This document shows, one piece after another, positions 8,901 to 17,841 of a stretch of DNA of 45,336 nt; the stretch's first letter is position 1; every line of letters starts with the position of its first letter. The position numbers and the translations under genes are program-made. The notes beneath the pieces were generated by a model. The model was given only the letters and a program-made list of their open reading frames with translations, searched no databases and was not told where the DNA came from. Source of the DNA: Bacteroidia bacterium (lineage in GTDB: Bacteria > Bacteroidota > Bacteroidia > JANWJV01); assembly GCA_025451785.1 (NCBI GenBank), contig JANWJV010000002.1, positions 1 through 45,336 of the forward strand, written 5' to 3'.

Positions 8901-9776
8901 ATGGGAATAGCAGAAATCACACAAGGCAAGAAATGGAAGAACTTCATGGCGAAGCTTTACGGAATTGGTGCATCCGTGGTAATCGTAGGGGCACTTTTTA
9001 AGATCCAGCACTGGCCTGGTGCGGGACCTATGCTTATTGCAGGACTTGGAACGGAAGCGATCATCTTCTTCTTTTCAGCTTTCGAACCCGTACATGAAGA
9101 TATTGACTGGAGCCTTGTTTATCCTGAACTGGCAGGAATGCACGGAGAAGAAGGGGAGGAAGTAGCGATCGAGGAAGAGGAGAAAGGAACCCTTACCGAG
9201 CAGCTGGATAATATGCTTGAGGAAGCGAAGATCGGTCCTGACCTGATCGCGAGCCTCGGTGCCGGAATGCAAAACCTCAGCGACCAAACATCGAAGCTTA
9301 GCAATATTTCAGATGCTTCTGTTGCAACCAACGAATACCTTAATAATGTGAAGTCAGCAAGCAAATCGGTAGAGAACATGGCGTCGACCTATGAAAAGGC
9401 GACCGATACCGTGGCATCTTCTGCCAGCTCACTGGCCAGTTCATACTCAAAGGCTACGCAAGCGCTTGAGAGCTTCTCTAGCTCTAACTCGGCGTCTTTC
9501 AACGAAGCACAAAACTACGGCGAACAATTACAGAAGGTTTCAAAGAACCTTTCGGCGCTCAACGCTTCTTACGAACTGCAATTGCAGGGATCTAACGAAC
9601 ACATGAAGAGCACCACCAAACTGTACGAAGGTATCCAGGAGCTTATGCAGAACCTGAACGATTCTATCAGCGATACCAAGAAGTACAAAGACGAGATATC
9701 GCAATTGTCGAGCAACCTTACCGCGCTTAACACCGTGTACGGTAACATGCTCACCGCGATGAACTTCAAGAAATAA
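8901..9776 (+). CDS. gldL: GldL/PorL, T9SS inner-membrane motor protein
   Basis: A 291-residue protein with two N-terminal transmembrane helices (about 18-35 and 42-60) followed by a long cytoplasmic Ser/Ala-rich coiled-coil region. TM2 carries a buried glutamate (Glu52 in GLGTEAIIFFFSAFEP), the position expected to take part in proton-driven rotation of the GldLM motor. The C-terminal half is built of heptad-like repeats of Leu, Ser and Asn. A 104-base spacer with a weak -7 candidate (TATATTAG, 8824-8831) separates it from gldK, so partial independent expression is possible. There is no Shine-Dalgarno sequence. Confidence 0.95.
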   Translation: MGIAEITQGKKWKNFMAKLYGIGASVVIVGALFKIQHWPGAGPMLIAGLGTEAIIFFFSAFEPVHEDIDWSLVYPELAGMHGEEGEEVAIEEEEKGTLTEQLDNMLEEAKIGPDLIASLGAGMQNLSDQTSKLSNISDASVATNEYLNNVKSASKSVENMASTYEKATDTVASSASSLASSYSKATQALESFSSSNSASFNEAQNYGEQLQKVSKNLSALNASYELQLQGSNEHMKSTTKLYEGIQELMQNLNDSISDTKKYKDEISQLSSNLTALNTVYGNMLTAMNFKK

Positions 9777-9821
9777 GAACCTGTAATTGTTGTATCATAA
9801 AGTATTTATAATTAAGAAATA

Positions 9822-11474
9822 ATGGCAGGCGGTAATCTATCACCCAGGCAGAAAATGATCGGGATGATGTACCTGGTACTCACGGCGCTTCTCGCGCTTA
9901 ACGTATCCAAGGAGATCCTGAATGCGTTCTGTATCGTAAACGACGGTTTGAACCGTACGAACAAAAACTTCGATATTAAGAACGATAAGACCTATACTGA
10001 TTTTAAAGCGGCCCTTGAGAAGGACAAAGCAAAAGTGCAGCCTTATCACGACAGGGCAGAACAGACCAAGAAGCTATGCGGAGGCCTCTCGAAATACATT
10101 GAGGAACTGAAGTCACACCTCGTGGAGCACACCGATGGTGTTCTCAAAGCAGAGGCTGATACCACTAAGCTTATCAACGTTAACAGCAAGGACAACTACG
10201 ATACCCCCACCCATATCCTTATCGGGGATAACGAGTCCAATCCTAAGGACGGCGAATTCACCGCGAAGGACCTGAAGAAAAAGATCGGGGACCTGCGCGC
10301 TTCGCTCATTAGCATGTTCGCTGATGAGAAACTGTTCCTTCCTGCCGTAAAAAAAGAGATCGAGACCAAGATCGGCCTTCAGACACCTGACTTCGGTATG
10401 ATGAACGGTGTGGAAGAGAGCTGGGAGACAGGTAACTTTTACCACCTTCCCCTTGCTGCTGTGATCGTGAACCTTTCCAAGATGCAGAATGACGTGAAGA
10501 ATGCCGAGGCTGACGTGGTCAACGCGCTTTTCGCCGCTGTAAAAGGCAAGGACTTTACCTTCGACAAACTCACAGCGAAAGTGATCGCTCCCTCCAGCTA
10601 TATCCTGGCAGGCGGTGATTATACCGCAGACGTGCTGCTGGTAGCTTTCAACTCTACCCAGAACCCCAAGATCGTGGTTGGTGAGATCGATACAACTGTT
10701 AAAGGTGAAGAAAAGAATCCCCTTAAAGCTGGTGCTGACACCATCGTGGTGCCTGTGTCGGGCGGTATGGGTAAATACGTTGCCAAGACCGGTTCCGAAG
10801 GTCTCCAGAAATGGTCAGGAGTGATCCAGGTGGAAAAACCGGGCGGAGGCTTCAACTACTATCCCTTTGCTTCTGAATACATGGTAGCAAGGCCCGCGCT
10901 GGTAGTGTCGCCCACCAAGATGAACGTGCTTTATATCGGGGTGGATAACCCCATCGATATCTCTGTTCCTGGTGTCCCTGCTGAGAACATTTCTCCCAGC
11001 CTCTCCGGTGGTACACTGGGCAGCGGCGGAAAGAAAGGTTCTTACATCGCCAGGGTATCAGGCGGTACCGAAGCAACTGTAAACGTATCAGCCAAACTGA
11101 ACGGCGAGAACAAACCCATGGGTAATTTCAAGTTCCGCGTTAAGCGTGTTCCTGACCCCGTGTCGTTCGTGGCCGGTAAGAAAGGCGATGATATCGTTTC
11201 TAAAGGCGAATTGATCTCTGTACAGGGTGTGATCCCGAAACTGGAGAACTTCGACTTTGACCTTAAGTTTGAAGTGATCTCTTTCGATATGTCAATGATG
11301 CTGAAAGGGGTGTTCGTTACCGAATCATCGCAGAGCAACAGGGTGACAGGCAAAATGTCGTCGCTGCTGGCTGCCGCTGGTACCGGTACCAAAGTTTATT
11401 TTGAGAACGTGCGCGCCAAGGGTCCTGACGGAACTGTACGTAAGATCCCCGGTGTGAACCTGAAAGTAAAATAG
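9822..11474 (+). CDS. gldM: GldM/PorM, T9SS motor shaft protein
   Basis: A 550-residue protein beginning MAGGNLSPRQKMIGMMYLVLTALLALNVSKEILNAF, the highly conserved GldM start. A single transmembrane helix (about 13-30) packs in the inner membrane within the GldL ring. It is followed by a long periplasmic part: an alpha-helical N-terminal domain (about 40-220) and several immunoglobulin-like beta domains that span the periplasm to the GldK/N ring. GldM transmits the rotary movement driven by proton flow. It starts 45 bases after gldL and 18 bases before gldN, so the three are clearly co-transcribed. Confidence 0.96.
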   Translation: MAGGNLSPRQKMIGMMYLVLTALLALNVSKEILNAFCIVNDGLNRTNKNFDIKNDKTYTDFKAALEKDKAKVQPYHDRAEQTKKLCGGLSKYIEELKSHLVEHTDGVLKAEADTTKLINVNSKDNYDTPTHILIGDNESNPKDGEFTAKDLKKKIGDLRASLISMFADEKLFLPAVKKEIETKIGLQTPDFGMMNGVEESWETGNFYHLPLAAVIVNLSKMQNDVKNAEADVVNALFAAVKGKDFTFDKLTAKVIAPSSYILAGGDYTADVLLVAFNSTQNPKIVVGEIDTTVKGEEKNPLKAGADTIVVPVSGGMGKYVAKTGSEGLQKWSGVIQVEKPGGGFNYYPFASEYMVARPALVVSPTKMNVLYIGVDNPIDISVPGVPAENISPSLSGGTLGSGGKKGSYIARVSGGTEATVNVSAKLNGENKPMGNFKFRVKRVPDPVSFVAGKKGDDIVSKGELISVQGVIPKLENFDFDLKFEVISFDMSMMLKGVFVTESSQSNRVTGKMSSLLAAAGTGTKVYFENVRAKGPDGTVRKIPGVNLKVK

Positions 11475-11483
11475 AACTAAAAA

Positions 11484-11490
11484 AAGGAGG
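11484..11490 (+). promoter_or_regulatory. Strong Shine-Dalgarno site that decides the gldN start
   Basis: AAGGAGG lies 2 bases before ATG 11493 but 8 bases before ATG 11499. The normal spacing therefore favours the second ATG, which also begins a cleaner signal peptide (MRTLKTLLATLVL). Confidence 0.65.
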
Positions 11491-11498
11491 GTATGAAC

Positions 11499-12338
11499 AT
11501 GAGGACACTGAAAACATTGCTTGCCACGCTGGTGCTTACTGCATTGGCCGGCGGACTTTTTTCCCAGAATATCCTGGATGGTGTTTATATTAAGGAGAAC
11601 ACCCCCGCCAGGAAATACATCCCTTACGCTCCCCTTAGGGAAGCCGACGTGATGTATTCCAAAAGGATATGGAGAACGGTAGACCTGAGGGAGAAGATCA
11701 ACCATGTGCTTTACTATCCCATTCAGCCGATCAACAACAGGAAGAGCCTTTTCGATGTGATCAAGGCCAACCTGCTCACCGGCAAGCTCACCGCTTATGG
11801 AAACCCCCTGCTCGACGATGAGTTCAAGGTTCCTATGACCAAGAGCGAGATCGAGAATATGTTCACAAGGGTTGATACCAACTATGTGGAAGACATCAAC
11901 ACCGGACAAATGATCCCTACTCCTGTGAAAATGGACGTAGGTTCGGAATCGGTGAAACAGTACTGGATCAAAGAAGACTGGTTCTTCGACCGCCAGCGCT
12001 CTGTAATGGATGTGCGCATCATCGGCATCTGCCCTCTTAAAGAGAACAAAGGCGATAACGGCGAAGTGAGGGGTTACCAGCCCATGTTCTGGATCTATTA
12101 TCCCGAAGCAAGGCAGCTCTTCGCGAACGCTGAAGTGTATAACCGCCAGAACGACGCCGAGAGGAGAACCCTCGAGGACGTGATCTGGAAAAGACAGTTC
12201 GGTTCTTATGTTCACAAAGAGAGCAACGTTTACGACCGTACTATCTCCGAATATAAAATGGGCCTTGAGACCCTGCTGGAAGCAGAGAGGGTGAAACAGG
12301 ACCTGTTTACTTTCGAACATGACCTTTGGCATTTCTAA
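11499..12338 (+). CDS. gldN: GldN/PorN, T9SS ring protein
   Basis: This periplasmic protein forms the outer ring of the T9SS with GldK. The start chosen at 11499 gives 279 residues; an ATG at 11493 would add two. A signal peptide ends near LFSQ. The mature protein holds the GldN core: YAPLREADVMYSKRIWRTVDL, the NNRKSLFDVIKANL block, YGNPLLDDEFKVPMT, YWIKEDWFFDRQRSVMDVR and RGYQPMFWIYYPE, and ends EHDLWHF. A tandem hairpin region and a strong terminator follow immediately, so the operon probably ends here for most transcripts. The next gene is a close paralogue. Confidence 0.95.
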   Translation: MRTLKTLLATLVLTALAGGLFSQNILDGVYIKENTPARKYIPYAPLREADVMYSKRIWRTVDLREKINHVLYYPIQPINNRKSLFDVIKANLLTGKLTAYGNPLLDDEFKVPMTKSEIENMFTRVDTNYVEDINTGQMIPTPVKMDVGSESVKQYWIKEDWFFDRQRSVMDVRIIGICPLKENKGDNGEVRGYQPMFWIYYPEARQLFANAEVYNRQNDAERRTLEDVIWKRQFGSYVHKESNVYDRTISEYKMGLETLLEAERVKQDLFTFEHDLWHF

Positions 12339-12361
12339 GGCATTCTGTAGAATGCCCTTAC

Positions 12362-12395
12362 AAAAACCCTGAAGCAAAGCTTCAGGGTTTTTTTT
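12362..12395 (+). terminator. Strong rho-independent terminator after gldN
   Basis: A perfect 14-bp stem (12362-12375 with 12379-12392) closes a 3-base AAA loop and runs into eight T residues (12388-12395). A second short hairpin, GGCATTCT/AGAATGCC (12339-12356), lies directly after the gldN stop codon. This is the clearest terminator in the window, and it separates gldN from its paralogue. Confidence 0.92.
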
Positions 12396-12454
12396 GTCCA
12401 CACCTGTACTATTTCAGCCCCTGCTGCGTTATGCTTATATGATGAAACCTAAAA

Positions 12455-12461
12455 AAGGAGG
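12455..12461 (+). promoter_or_regulatory. Strong Shine-Dalgarno site of the gldN paralogue
   Basis: AAGGAGG followed by GAACG and the ATG at 12467, five bases of spacing. It is the third such site in the T9SS block. Confidence 0.7.
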
Positions 12462-12466
12462 GAACG

Positions 12467-13297
12467 ATGTGGAGAAAGATGCATGTGATGACGTGGGGAC
12501 TGTTGGGACTAATGGTTTCCGCACAAGGCGCGCCTGCCCAGGTGATCGCTTTGCAGCCTGATACAAAGAAGCTGGTGCCTTACGCCTTTGTGCGTGAGGC
12601 CGATGTGATGTGGTCCAAACGGATATGGAGGACCATGGACCTGAGGGAGAAGGTGAACCATCCCTATTATTATCCTCTTACACCATCGCAGGGGCGAAAG
12701 AGCTTGTTCGATGTTCTCAAGGAGAGCATTCGCATGGGCCGCGTTACCGCCTACAGCAATCCCCTGCTCGATGATGAGTTCAAAGTGCCGATGACCCTTG
12801 TGGAAGCGGAGGCTATGTTCGTGAGGTATGATACGGTAACCCGTGATAAGTTCGGGCAGGAAGGTGAAACGGAAACGGTGTACCTGAAGGAGGAAGTAGG
12901 CTCCCAGGATATTAAGCAATACTGGATCAAGGAAGATTGGTTCTTCGACCGGCAGCGGTCGGTAATGGAAGTAAGGATCATAGGGCTATGCCCCCTCAAG
13001 GAGAACAAGGGTGAGGATGGGGAAGTGAGGGGGTATCAGCCCATGTTCTGGGTGTATTTCCCAGAGATACGTCCGCGGTTGGTGACCCAGCATGTGTATG
13101 TTACGCCTAACAACGCCATGCCGCTGACCTACGATGACCTGTTCATGAAAAGATATTTTGCCAGCTATATCCACAAGGAAAGCAATGTGTTCGATAGGAG
13201 CATCATTGAATATACGAGCGGCATCAACGCGTTGCTGGAAGCGGAGCGAGTGAAGGAAGACATTGCCAATTTCGAACAGAACCTATGGCACTACTAG
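12467..13297 (+). CDS. gldO: GldN paralogue (GldO-like), T9SS ring protein
   Basis: A 276-residue secreted paralogue of the preceding GldN, with the same blocks in the same order: READVMWSKRIWRTMDLREKV, GRKSLFDVLKES, NPLLDDEFKVPMT, YWIKEDWFFDRQRSVMEVR, GYQPMFWVYFPE, and the end FEQNLWHY. The signal peptide (about 1-24) is longer and less typical. Flavobacterium johnsoniae also has adjacent, partly redundant gldN and gldO, so this may be the equivalent; an independent duplication is equally possible. It lies 128 bases after gldN, beyond a strong terminator, so it needs its own promoter or read-through. I found no good -33/-7 pair. Confidence 0.85.
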   Translation: MWRKMHVMTWGLLGLMVSAQGAPAQVIALQPDTKKLVPYAFVREADVMWSKRIWRTMDLREKVNHPYYYPLTPSQGRKSLFDVLKESIRMGRVTAYSNPLLDDEFKVPMTLVEAEAMFVRYDTVTRDKFGQEGETETVYLKEEVGSQDIKQYWIKEDWFFDRQRSVMEVRIIGLCPLKENKGEDGEVRGYQPMFWVYFPEIRPRLVTQHVYVTPNNAMPLTYDDLFMKRYFASYIHKESNVFDRSIIEYTSGINALLEAERVKEDIANFEQNLWHY

Positions 13298-13310
13298 TTC
13301 GTAGTTTGTG

Positions 13311-13375
13311 GCTTGTCTTGTCCCGAGCTTGTCGAGGGATTGTTCGTCGTTGTTGGCGATCAATCCGCGACAAGC
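13311..13375. repeat. REP-like palindromic element between gldN paralogue and BNR gene
   Basis: The spacer between these convergent genes contains CCCGAGCTTGTCGAGGG (13322-13338). Two nested inverted repeats flank it: GCTTGTC (13311-13317) with GACAAGC (13369-13375), and GGATTG (13337-13342) with CAATCC (13361-13366). A related CCCCGAGC-N-GTCGAGGGG unit occurs at 39919-39938. The two look like copies of one short interspersed repeat and may serve as bidirectional transcription stops. The outer arm runs into the 3' end of the BNR gene. Confidence 0.5.
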
Positions 13376-15864
13376 AATTTTACCGTGCGAATGCCCGATG
13401 GCGTTTCCAGGCTGATGAAATAAATACCGCCGGTTGGGGGCGCGCTGAATTTGACGGTACTAGTAGCCGCAGGAAGGTTCACCTGCATGCTGTTCACAAG
13501 CTGTCCCATCGCGTTGCGCACCTGGATAGTTCCTTCCTGGGCACGAAGACTGCCAATGCGAAGTACCAGGTCTTCTCCTTTTTCGGCAGGGTTGGGGTAT
13601 AGATAAAGTTCCGGCGCGGCATGGTTCTTCTCCAGCTGTATACCGTTAGGGGTGGGAGGCAAGGCTTTGGCACGCCAGTAGCCGCGGCCATAAGTGCCCA
13701 CGCGTATGGTGCTGTCAGGCTTATAATAATGCAGGTCTTCCACAACTACATAAGGAAGGCTGCCGTTGTTGTAATCGCTCCAGGTAAGACCGCCGTCGGT
13801 GGTCACCCACACGCCAAGGTCGGTACCCACGTAGATGTTCTGGTTGTCAAAAGGATCTACCGCTATGGTGTTAGCAGGCACAGCGGGCAGGTTGGCCGAG
13901 ATGTTTACCCAGGTAAGCCCTGAGTCAATAGAACGGTACACCTGGTCTTGTGTTCCGAAAGAACCAATGCTGGCGTAAACAGTTCCCTTCTTTACCGGGT
14001 CGGCAGCCATGCCAGTGATCGGCGAGCTGGGCGAAGCAGTTTGCTGGAACCAGGAAACACCGCCGGTAGAAGAACGGTAAAGCGTTCCCGTATAAAGAGT
14101 GGTAGCATACACCAGGTTGTTGTTCACCTTATCGAACTCAAAGCAGCCAATGAAGCCTGTTCCGGCGGTGGAGAACCAGGTGGCGCCTCCGTTGATGGTC
14201 TTATAGATATTATTATTCCCTGAAGAGAGCAGAACATTGGGGTTCTTAGGATGCATCACGATAGGCATCCTCCATTGGTCGGTGTTAGCGCCTGTGTTTA
14301 TCTGGGCCCAGTTGAAGCCCGCGTTGCTCGTTTTTATCCTTAGCAGGTTCATGAAGTTCGACATGTACCAGGTGTCCTTATCGGTGAAGTCGATCGTGCA
14401 GCCAAAAGCATCTCCCGAAAATTCATTGGTCCAGTTGGTGGAAGTATGGGCTTGTACACTGGTGAAATTGCCCACATCTTGCGCGCCGCCGATCACGACG
14501 TCAGGGTCGGTTTCGGCGAACGCGATCTTGTAGAACTGGTGCGTGATGAGCCCCTGGGCCAGCGATGTCCAGGTGTCACCGTTGTTACGCGTAAAATTCA
14601 CACCGCCATCGTCGCAAACAAAGAGCGCTTTGGTAAGGGGGTGGTAAAGGGTTTGGTGATAATCAGGATGTACGGCATAGTACCCGCCGGTGCTCACCGT
14701 GTCGCAGTACTTCCAAAAATATCCGCCGTTTGTGCTTTTCCAGAAGCGGCAGCCTCCCGCAAAAAGCAGGTTGGTGTCATTGGGCGCTACACAAATGGTA
14801 TTGGCATACCAGCCCTGGCAGATATTGTTATAGGGCGGATGATAACATTGTATGTCAAGGTTGGTAGTGATCTTGCTCCAGGTTACGCCGTAGTTCCTCG
14901 AGCGGTAAAGCCCTACGCTGGGGCCAAGGCCATTCACAGAGCTTTGTGAAATATTAAGGAAGAGAATATTGTCATAAACAGGGTGGATGCTGAAGCTTGA
15001 ATAACCGAAATCGTTGGGCACCGGCAGGCCGGTGGTGTATTGTGTCCAGGTTTGGCCCCCGTTCACTGAGCGATAAAAGCCTCCGGGATAGGTTGAATTA
15101 TAATAACGTCCCGTTACATAAACCGTGTCAGGATGTTTTGGGTCGGCCATCATCCTTGCGGCAAGGCGGTTGAGGGTATAGGTGTAGTTTTTTCCTCCAT
15201 CGCCCGAATAATACACGCCGAAGGAACTGGCTACACAAACCTTTGTCGTATCCCTGCTGTTCCATACGATGTCCATGCCGGCAAAGTTCTGGCTCAGGTT
15301 GGCGGTGAGGCTCGTGGCACTGAAAGTTTTGCCCGCATCGTAGGAGATAAGCACTCCCACGCCGGTGGTGAATTCATTGCCGATGTTATATCCTTCGCCG
15401 GTAGCGATAAGCACCGTGTTGGGGTTCTTGGGATTGAGGGCCACCGCCCCGATGGCCAGTGAAGGGATCATGTCGGTAAGAGGCTTCCAGGTCTGGCCCA
15501 GGTCGGTGGTCTTCCATAGCCCGCCACCGGCAGCGCCGGCATAAATAATATTAGAGTCAACAGGGTGGAAGGCGATGGAGATGATACGGCCGCTCACTAC
15601 GTGAGGCCCGAAATTGCTCCATACGTTAACGGCCTGCGAGGTCTTTGCGGAACCCCTGCTCCTTATCTTCTCCCATTCATCCCAGCGGGCCACATCAGGG
15701 TTTACCAGGCCTTTGGAATTACGCATCGAAGAATAATCCTTCGCACGCATGTACTGGCGGTTTTCCCAGGTGCCATTGGCAAGGTTGGGTTTCTCAACGC
15801 TAAGGTTGATCTGGGCCTGGCCGCAAAAGGAAACGAATAGCAGGGGAAGGAAGAGGTTTTTCAT
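13360..15864 (-). CDS. Large BNR/sialidase-like repeat protein with T9SS sorting domain
   Basis: An 834-residue secreted protein. A signal peptide (1-18, FCGQAQ) is followed by about ten Asp-box/BNR-type units, for example TTDLGQTWK, SGDGGKNYT, SVNGGQTWT, STNGGYFWK, TRNNGDTWT, TINGGATWF and TTDGGLTWS, spaced as expected for one or two beta-propellers of the VPS10/sortilin or xyloglucanase type. The last 80 residues (from YLYPNPAEKGED, about 754) form a type A T9SS sorting domain with MGQLV and GIYFISLETPSG. It is therefore likely cargo exported by the T9SS and cleaved or surface-attached. No catalytic sialidase residues can be claimed from the repeats alone. Confidence 0.85.
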   Translation of the reverse strand: MKNLFLPLLFVSFCGQAQINLSVEKPNLANGTWENRQYMRAKDYSSMRNSKGLVNPDVARWDEWEKIRSRGSAKTSQAVNVWSNFGPHVVSGRIISIAFHPVDSNIIYAGAAGGGLWKTTDLGQTWKPLTDMIPSLAIGAVALNPKNPNTVLIATGEGYNIGNEFTTGVGVLISYDAGKTFSATSLTANLSQNFAGMDIVWNSRDTTKVCVASSFGVYYSGDGGKNYTYTLNRLAARMMADPKHPDTVYVTGRYYNSTYPGGFYRSVNGGQTWTQYTTGLPVPNDFGYSSFSIHPVYDNILFLNISQSSVNGLGPSVGLYRSRNYGVTWSKITTNLDIQCYHPPYNNICQGWYANTICVAPNDTNLLFAGGCRFWKSTNGGYFWKYCDTVSTGGYYAVHPDYHQTLYHPLTKALFVCDDGGVNFTRNNGDTWTSLAQGLITHQFYKIAFAETDPDVVIGGAQDVGNFTSVQAHTSTNWTNEFSGDAFGCTIDFTDKDTWYMSNFMNLLRIKTSNAGFNWAQINTGANTDQWRMPIVMHPKNPNVLLSSGNNNIYKTINGGATWFSTAGTGFIGCFEFDKVNNNLVYATTLYTGTLYRSSTGGVSWFQQTASPSSPITGMAADPVKKGTVYASIGSFGTQDQVYRSIDSGLTWVNISANLPAVPANTIAVDPFDNQNIYVGTDLGVWVTTDGGLTWSDYNNGSLPYVVVEDLHYYKPDSTIRVGTYGRGYWRAKALPPTPNGIQLEKNHAAPELYLYPNPAEKGEDLVLRIGSLRAQEGTIQVRNAMGQLVNSMQVNLPAATSTVKFSAPPTGGIYFISLETPSGIRTVKLLVAD

Positions 15865-15927
15865 CGTGGGCTTAATAGGAAAGTAAAGATATGCAAAGGC
15901 AAGGAAAGATAAAAGTGCGCTCCCGGT

Positions 15928-16695
15928 CTAAAGCTCCTTGGCCTTGTTCCAGTAAACATCCATCTCCTCGAGGCTCATGTCGCTGAGTTGCTTGCCGGCT
16001 TTGGCGGCTTCGCTTTCGAGGTACTGAAAACGTTTGATGAACTTCTTGTTGGTCTTCTCCAGCGCGTCCTCCGGATTGATATCGATGAAGCGGGCGTAAT
16101 TGATCAAAGAGAAAAGCAGGTCGCCAAACTCGCCTTCCAGTTTTTCCTTTGGTGACTTACTGTCCACCTCTTCTTTAAACTCTCCCAATTCCTCCTGTAC
16201 TTTTTCCCAAACCTGTTCAGGTTTTTCCCAGTCGAAGCCTACGGCGCGGGCTTTTTCCTGTATGCGCGATGCTTTTACCAGCGAAGGCAATGAAACAGGT
16301 ACGCCGCCTAATACAGAGCCGCTGCCTTCTTTTAGTTTCAATTTTTCCCAGTTCTCTTTTACCTGCTGCTCGTCTTTCACTTTTACATCACCATAAATAT
16401 GGGGATGGCGGTGTATCAGCTTTTCGCAAAGACTGTTCATTACGTCGGCAATATCAAAATCTTTTGTTTCGGAAGCAATGCGCGCATAGAATACGATGTG
16501 CAGCATAAGGTCGCCTAATTCCTTCTTGATCTTGCCCATGTCCTTTTCCAGGATAGAATCCGCCAATTCATAGGTCTCCTCAATGGTGAGGTGACGAAGG
16601 CTTTCAAGGGTCTGCTTCTTATCCCAGGGACACTGTTCGCGCAGCTCGTCCATGATCTTGAGCAGGCGTTCGAAGGCTTTCAGTTTATCGTTCAT
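15928..16695 (-). CDS. mazG: Nucleoside triphosphate pyrophosphohydrolase MazG
   Basis: A 255-residue enzyme with two MazG domains that hydrolyses non-canonical or excess (d)NTPs to NMP and pyrophosphate. The start ECPWDKKQTLESLRHLTIEETYELADSI holds the EExxE metal-binding motif, followed by ELGDLMLHIVFYA. The second domain has EELGEFKEEV and EGEFGDLLFSLINYARF. A longer open frame to 16761 exists, but the conserved family start is MNDKLKAFERLLKIMDELR at 16695, and the extra 22 residues overlap the divergent gene. I therefore chose 16695. It is followed 63 bases later by the BNR gene on the same strand. Confidence 0.95.
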   Translation of the reverse strand: MNDKLKAFERLLKIMDELREQCPWDKKQTLESLRHLTIEETYELADSILEKDMGKIKKELGDLMLHIVFYARIASETKDFDIADVMNSLCEKLIHRHPHIYGDVKVKDEQQVKENWEKLKLKEGSGSVLGGVPVSLPSLVKASRIQEKARAVGFDWEKPEQVWEKVQEELGEFKEEVDSKSPKEKLEGEFGDLLFSLINYARFIDINPEDALEKTNKKFIKRFQYLESEAAKAGKQLSDMSLEEMDVYWNKAKEL

Positions 16696-16713
16696 TATTC
16701 CGGGGGTATTTGA

Positions 16714-16721
16714 TATTTTTG
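16714..16721 (+). promoter_or_regulatory. -7 promoter element of the acyloxyacyl hydrolase pair
   Basis: TATTTTTG fits TAnnTTTG exactly, with the ATG 13 bases downstream. No clear TTTG lies 19-21 bases upstream, so only the -7 box supports this promoter. Confidence 0.35.
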
Positions 16722-16734
16722 TTAGGAAGCAAGC

Positions 16735-17838
16735 ATGATAAAAGTAAGGAAAATTGGCCATCTCGTGGCGGGGGTATTCCTCCTGTTACAGTCTTCACAA
16801 TTGCGAGCGCAGGAACAGAAAGACCCTGTGCTTTTGAATGCGGCAGGCCACTACGGCTTTATCATTGCCCATCACGATTACCTCGATTACCTGATACGTT
16901 CTCACATCGGTGGCTTTGAGCTTAATTATATCAAGCCTACTTTCGGGGAGCAGGAATGGCAGCGTGTTTACCGTTACCCGGAGCAAGGCATCACCTATAC
17001 ACGCATGTGGCTTGGCAACCCCGATCAGCTTGGCAATCTGCACGGCCTGCAGGTGTTTGTGAACCTGCCCTTAATGAAAAGGGAAGAGCCCTGGCTTTTC
17101 CTGAAGATATCATCAGGGCTCTCTTATGTGAACAAACATTTTCACCGCGTAGATAATCATAAGAACATCGCTATCGGTTCTTCCGTAAACCCTCTTGTAA
17201 GTTTTCGCCTCAACACGAAGTTTGATATCGGAAGGTCGATGCGCATAGATGCCGGCTTCGGCCTTACCCATTTTTCTAACGGATCATACAGCATTCCTAA
17301 TTTGGGTATTAATATGGTGACGCTCAACCTGGGTTTGACCTGCAAGATAAAAGATGACGGAAGATCAAGGAACCGCGATACGGTGCCAGCTCCTATAAAA
17401 GGCATTCGCCTCAACCTGATCGCTTCAGGCGGGATTACAGAGATAGAAGCGGCAGGCGGAGGTAAGTTCGCGCTTTGTGAGATGAGCCTTAACGCCATGA
17501 AGACGATGAACCACAAGAACCGCCTGGGAGCTGGTATCGACCTTTTTTATAACGAGGCGAACATAGAGAAGTTCAGGCGCGATACCATCACGCTAAGCAA
17601 CAACCTGCAAAACACCCAACTGGGGTTCAAGCTGGCCTGGGAGCTTACTATCTCAAAAGTGTCGCTGCCTTTCGAGATGGGAGTTTACGCGTTGAGCAAA
17701 TACAAGGACAATGGGTTTATCTATCATCGTATTATGACCCGTTACCAGGTGAACGATCACTGGAACATTAACTGGATATTGAAAACTCATTTCGCCAAGG
17801 CCGATTATTTTGCGCTGGGCCTTGGTTATCGCTGGTAA
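16735..17838 (+). CDS. PagL-like acyloxyacyl hydrolase, copy 1
   Basis: A 367-residue outer-membrane protein with an N-terminal signal peptide (about 1-25). Near residue 179 it has HFSNGSYSIPNLGINMVTL, the His-x-Ser-Asn-Gly motif of the lipid A 3-O-deacylase (PagL/acyloxyacyl hydrolase) family, with His179 and Ser181 as the likely catalytic pair. The surrounding sequence is beta-rich, and the C-terminus ends FALGLGYRW with the aromatic residue of outer-membrane barrels. It is twice as long as PagL itself, which is common for Bacteroidota homologues. The second copy begins three bases after the stop codon. Confidence 0.75.
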   Translation: MIKVRKIGHLVAGVFLLLQSSQLRAQEQKDPVLLNAAGHYGFIIAHHDYLDYLIRSHIGGFELNYIKPTFGEQEWQRVYRYPEQGITYTRMWLGNPDQLGNLHGLQVFVNLPLMKREEPWLFLKISSGLSYVNKHFHRVDNHKNIAIGSSVNPLVSFRLNTKFDIGRSMRIDAGFGLTHFSNGSYSIPNLGINMVTLNLGLTCKIKDDGRSRNRDTVPAPIKGIRLNLIASGGITEIEAAGGGKFALCEMSLNAMKTMNHKNRLGAGIDLFYNEANIEKFRRDTITLSNNLQNTQLGFKLAWELTISKVSLPFEMGVYALSKYKDNGFIYHRIMTRYQVNDHWNINWILKTHFAKADYFALGLGYRW

Positions 17839-17841
17839 GGC

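Noticed and set aside
11325-12401. 358-residue minus-strand open frame across gldM/gldN
   Set aside because: It spans two well-supported genes and a terminator and has a His/Leu/Gly-rich antisense composition without motifs.
13360-15864. Functional sialidase
   Set aside because: Asp-box repeats alone do not show the Arg triad or the Tyr/Glu/Asp catalytic residues, so I kept to a repeat-protein call.
16696-16761. 22-residue N-terminal extension of MazG
   Set aside because: MazG proteins begin at the conserved MNDKLKAFERLL; the extension overlaps the divergent gene.
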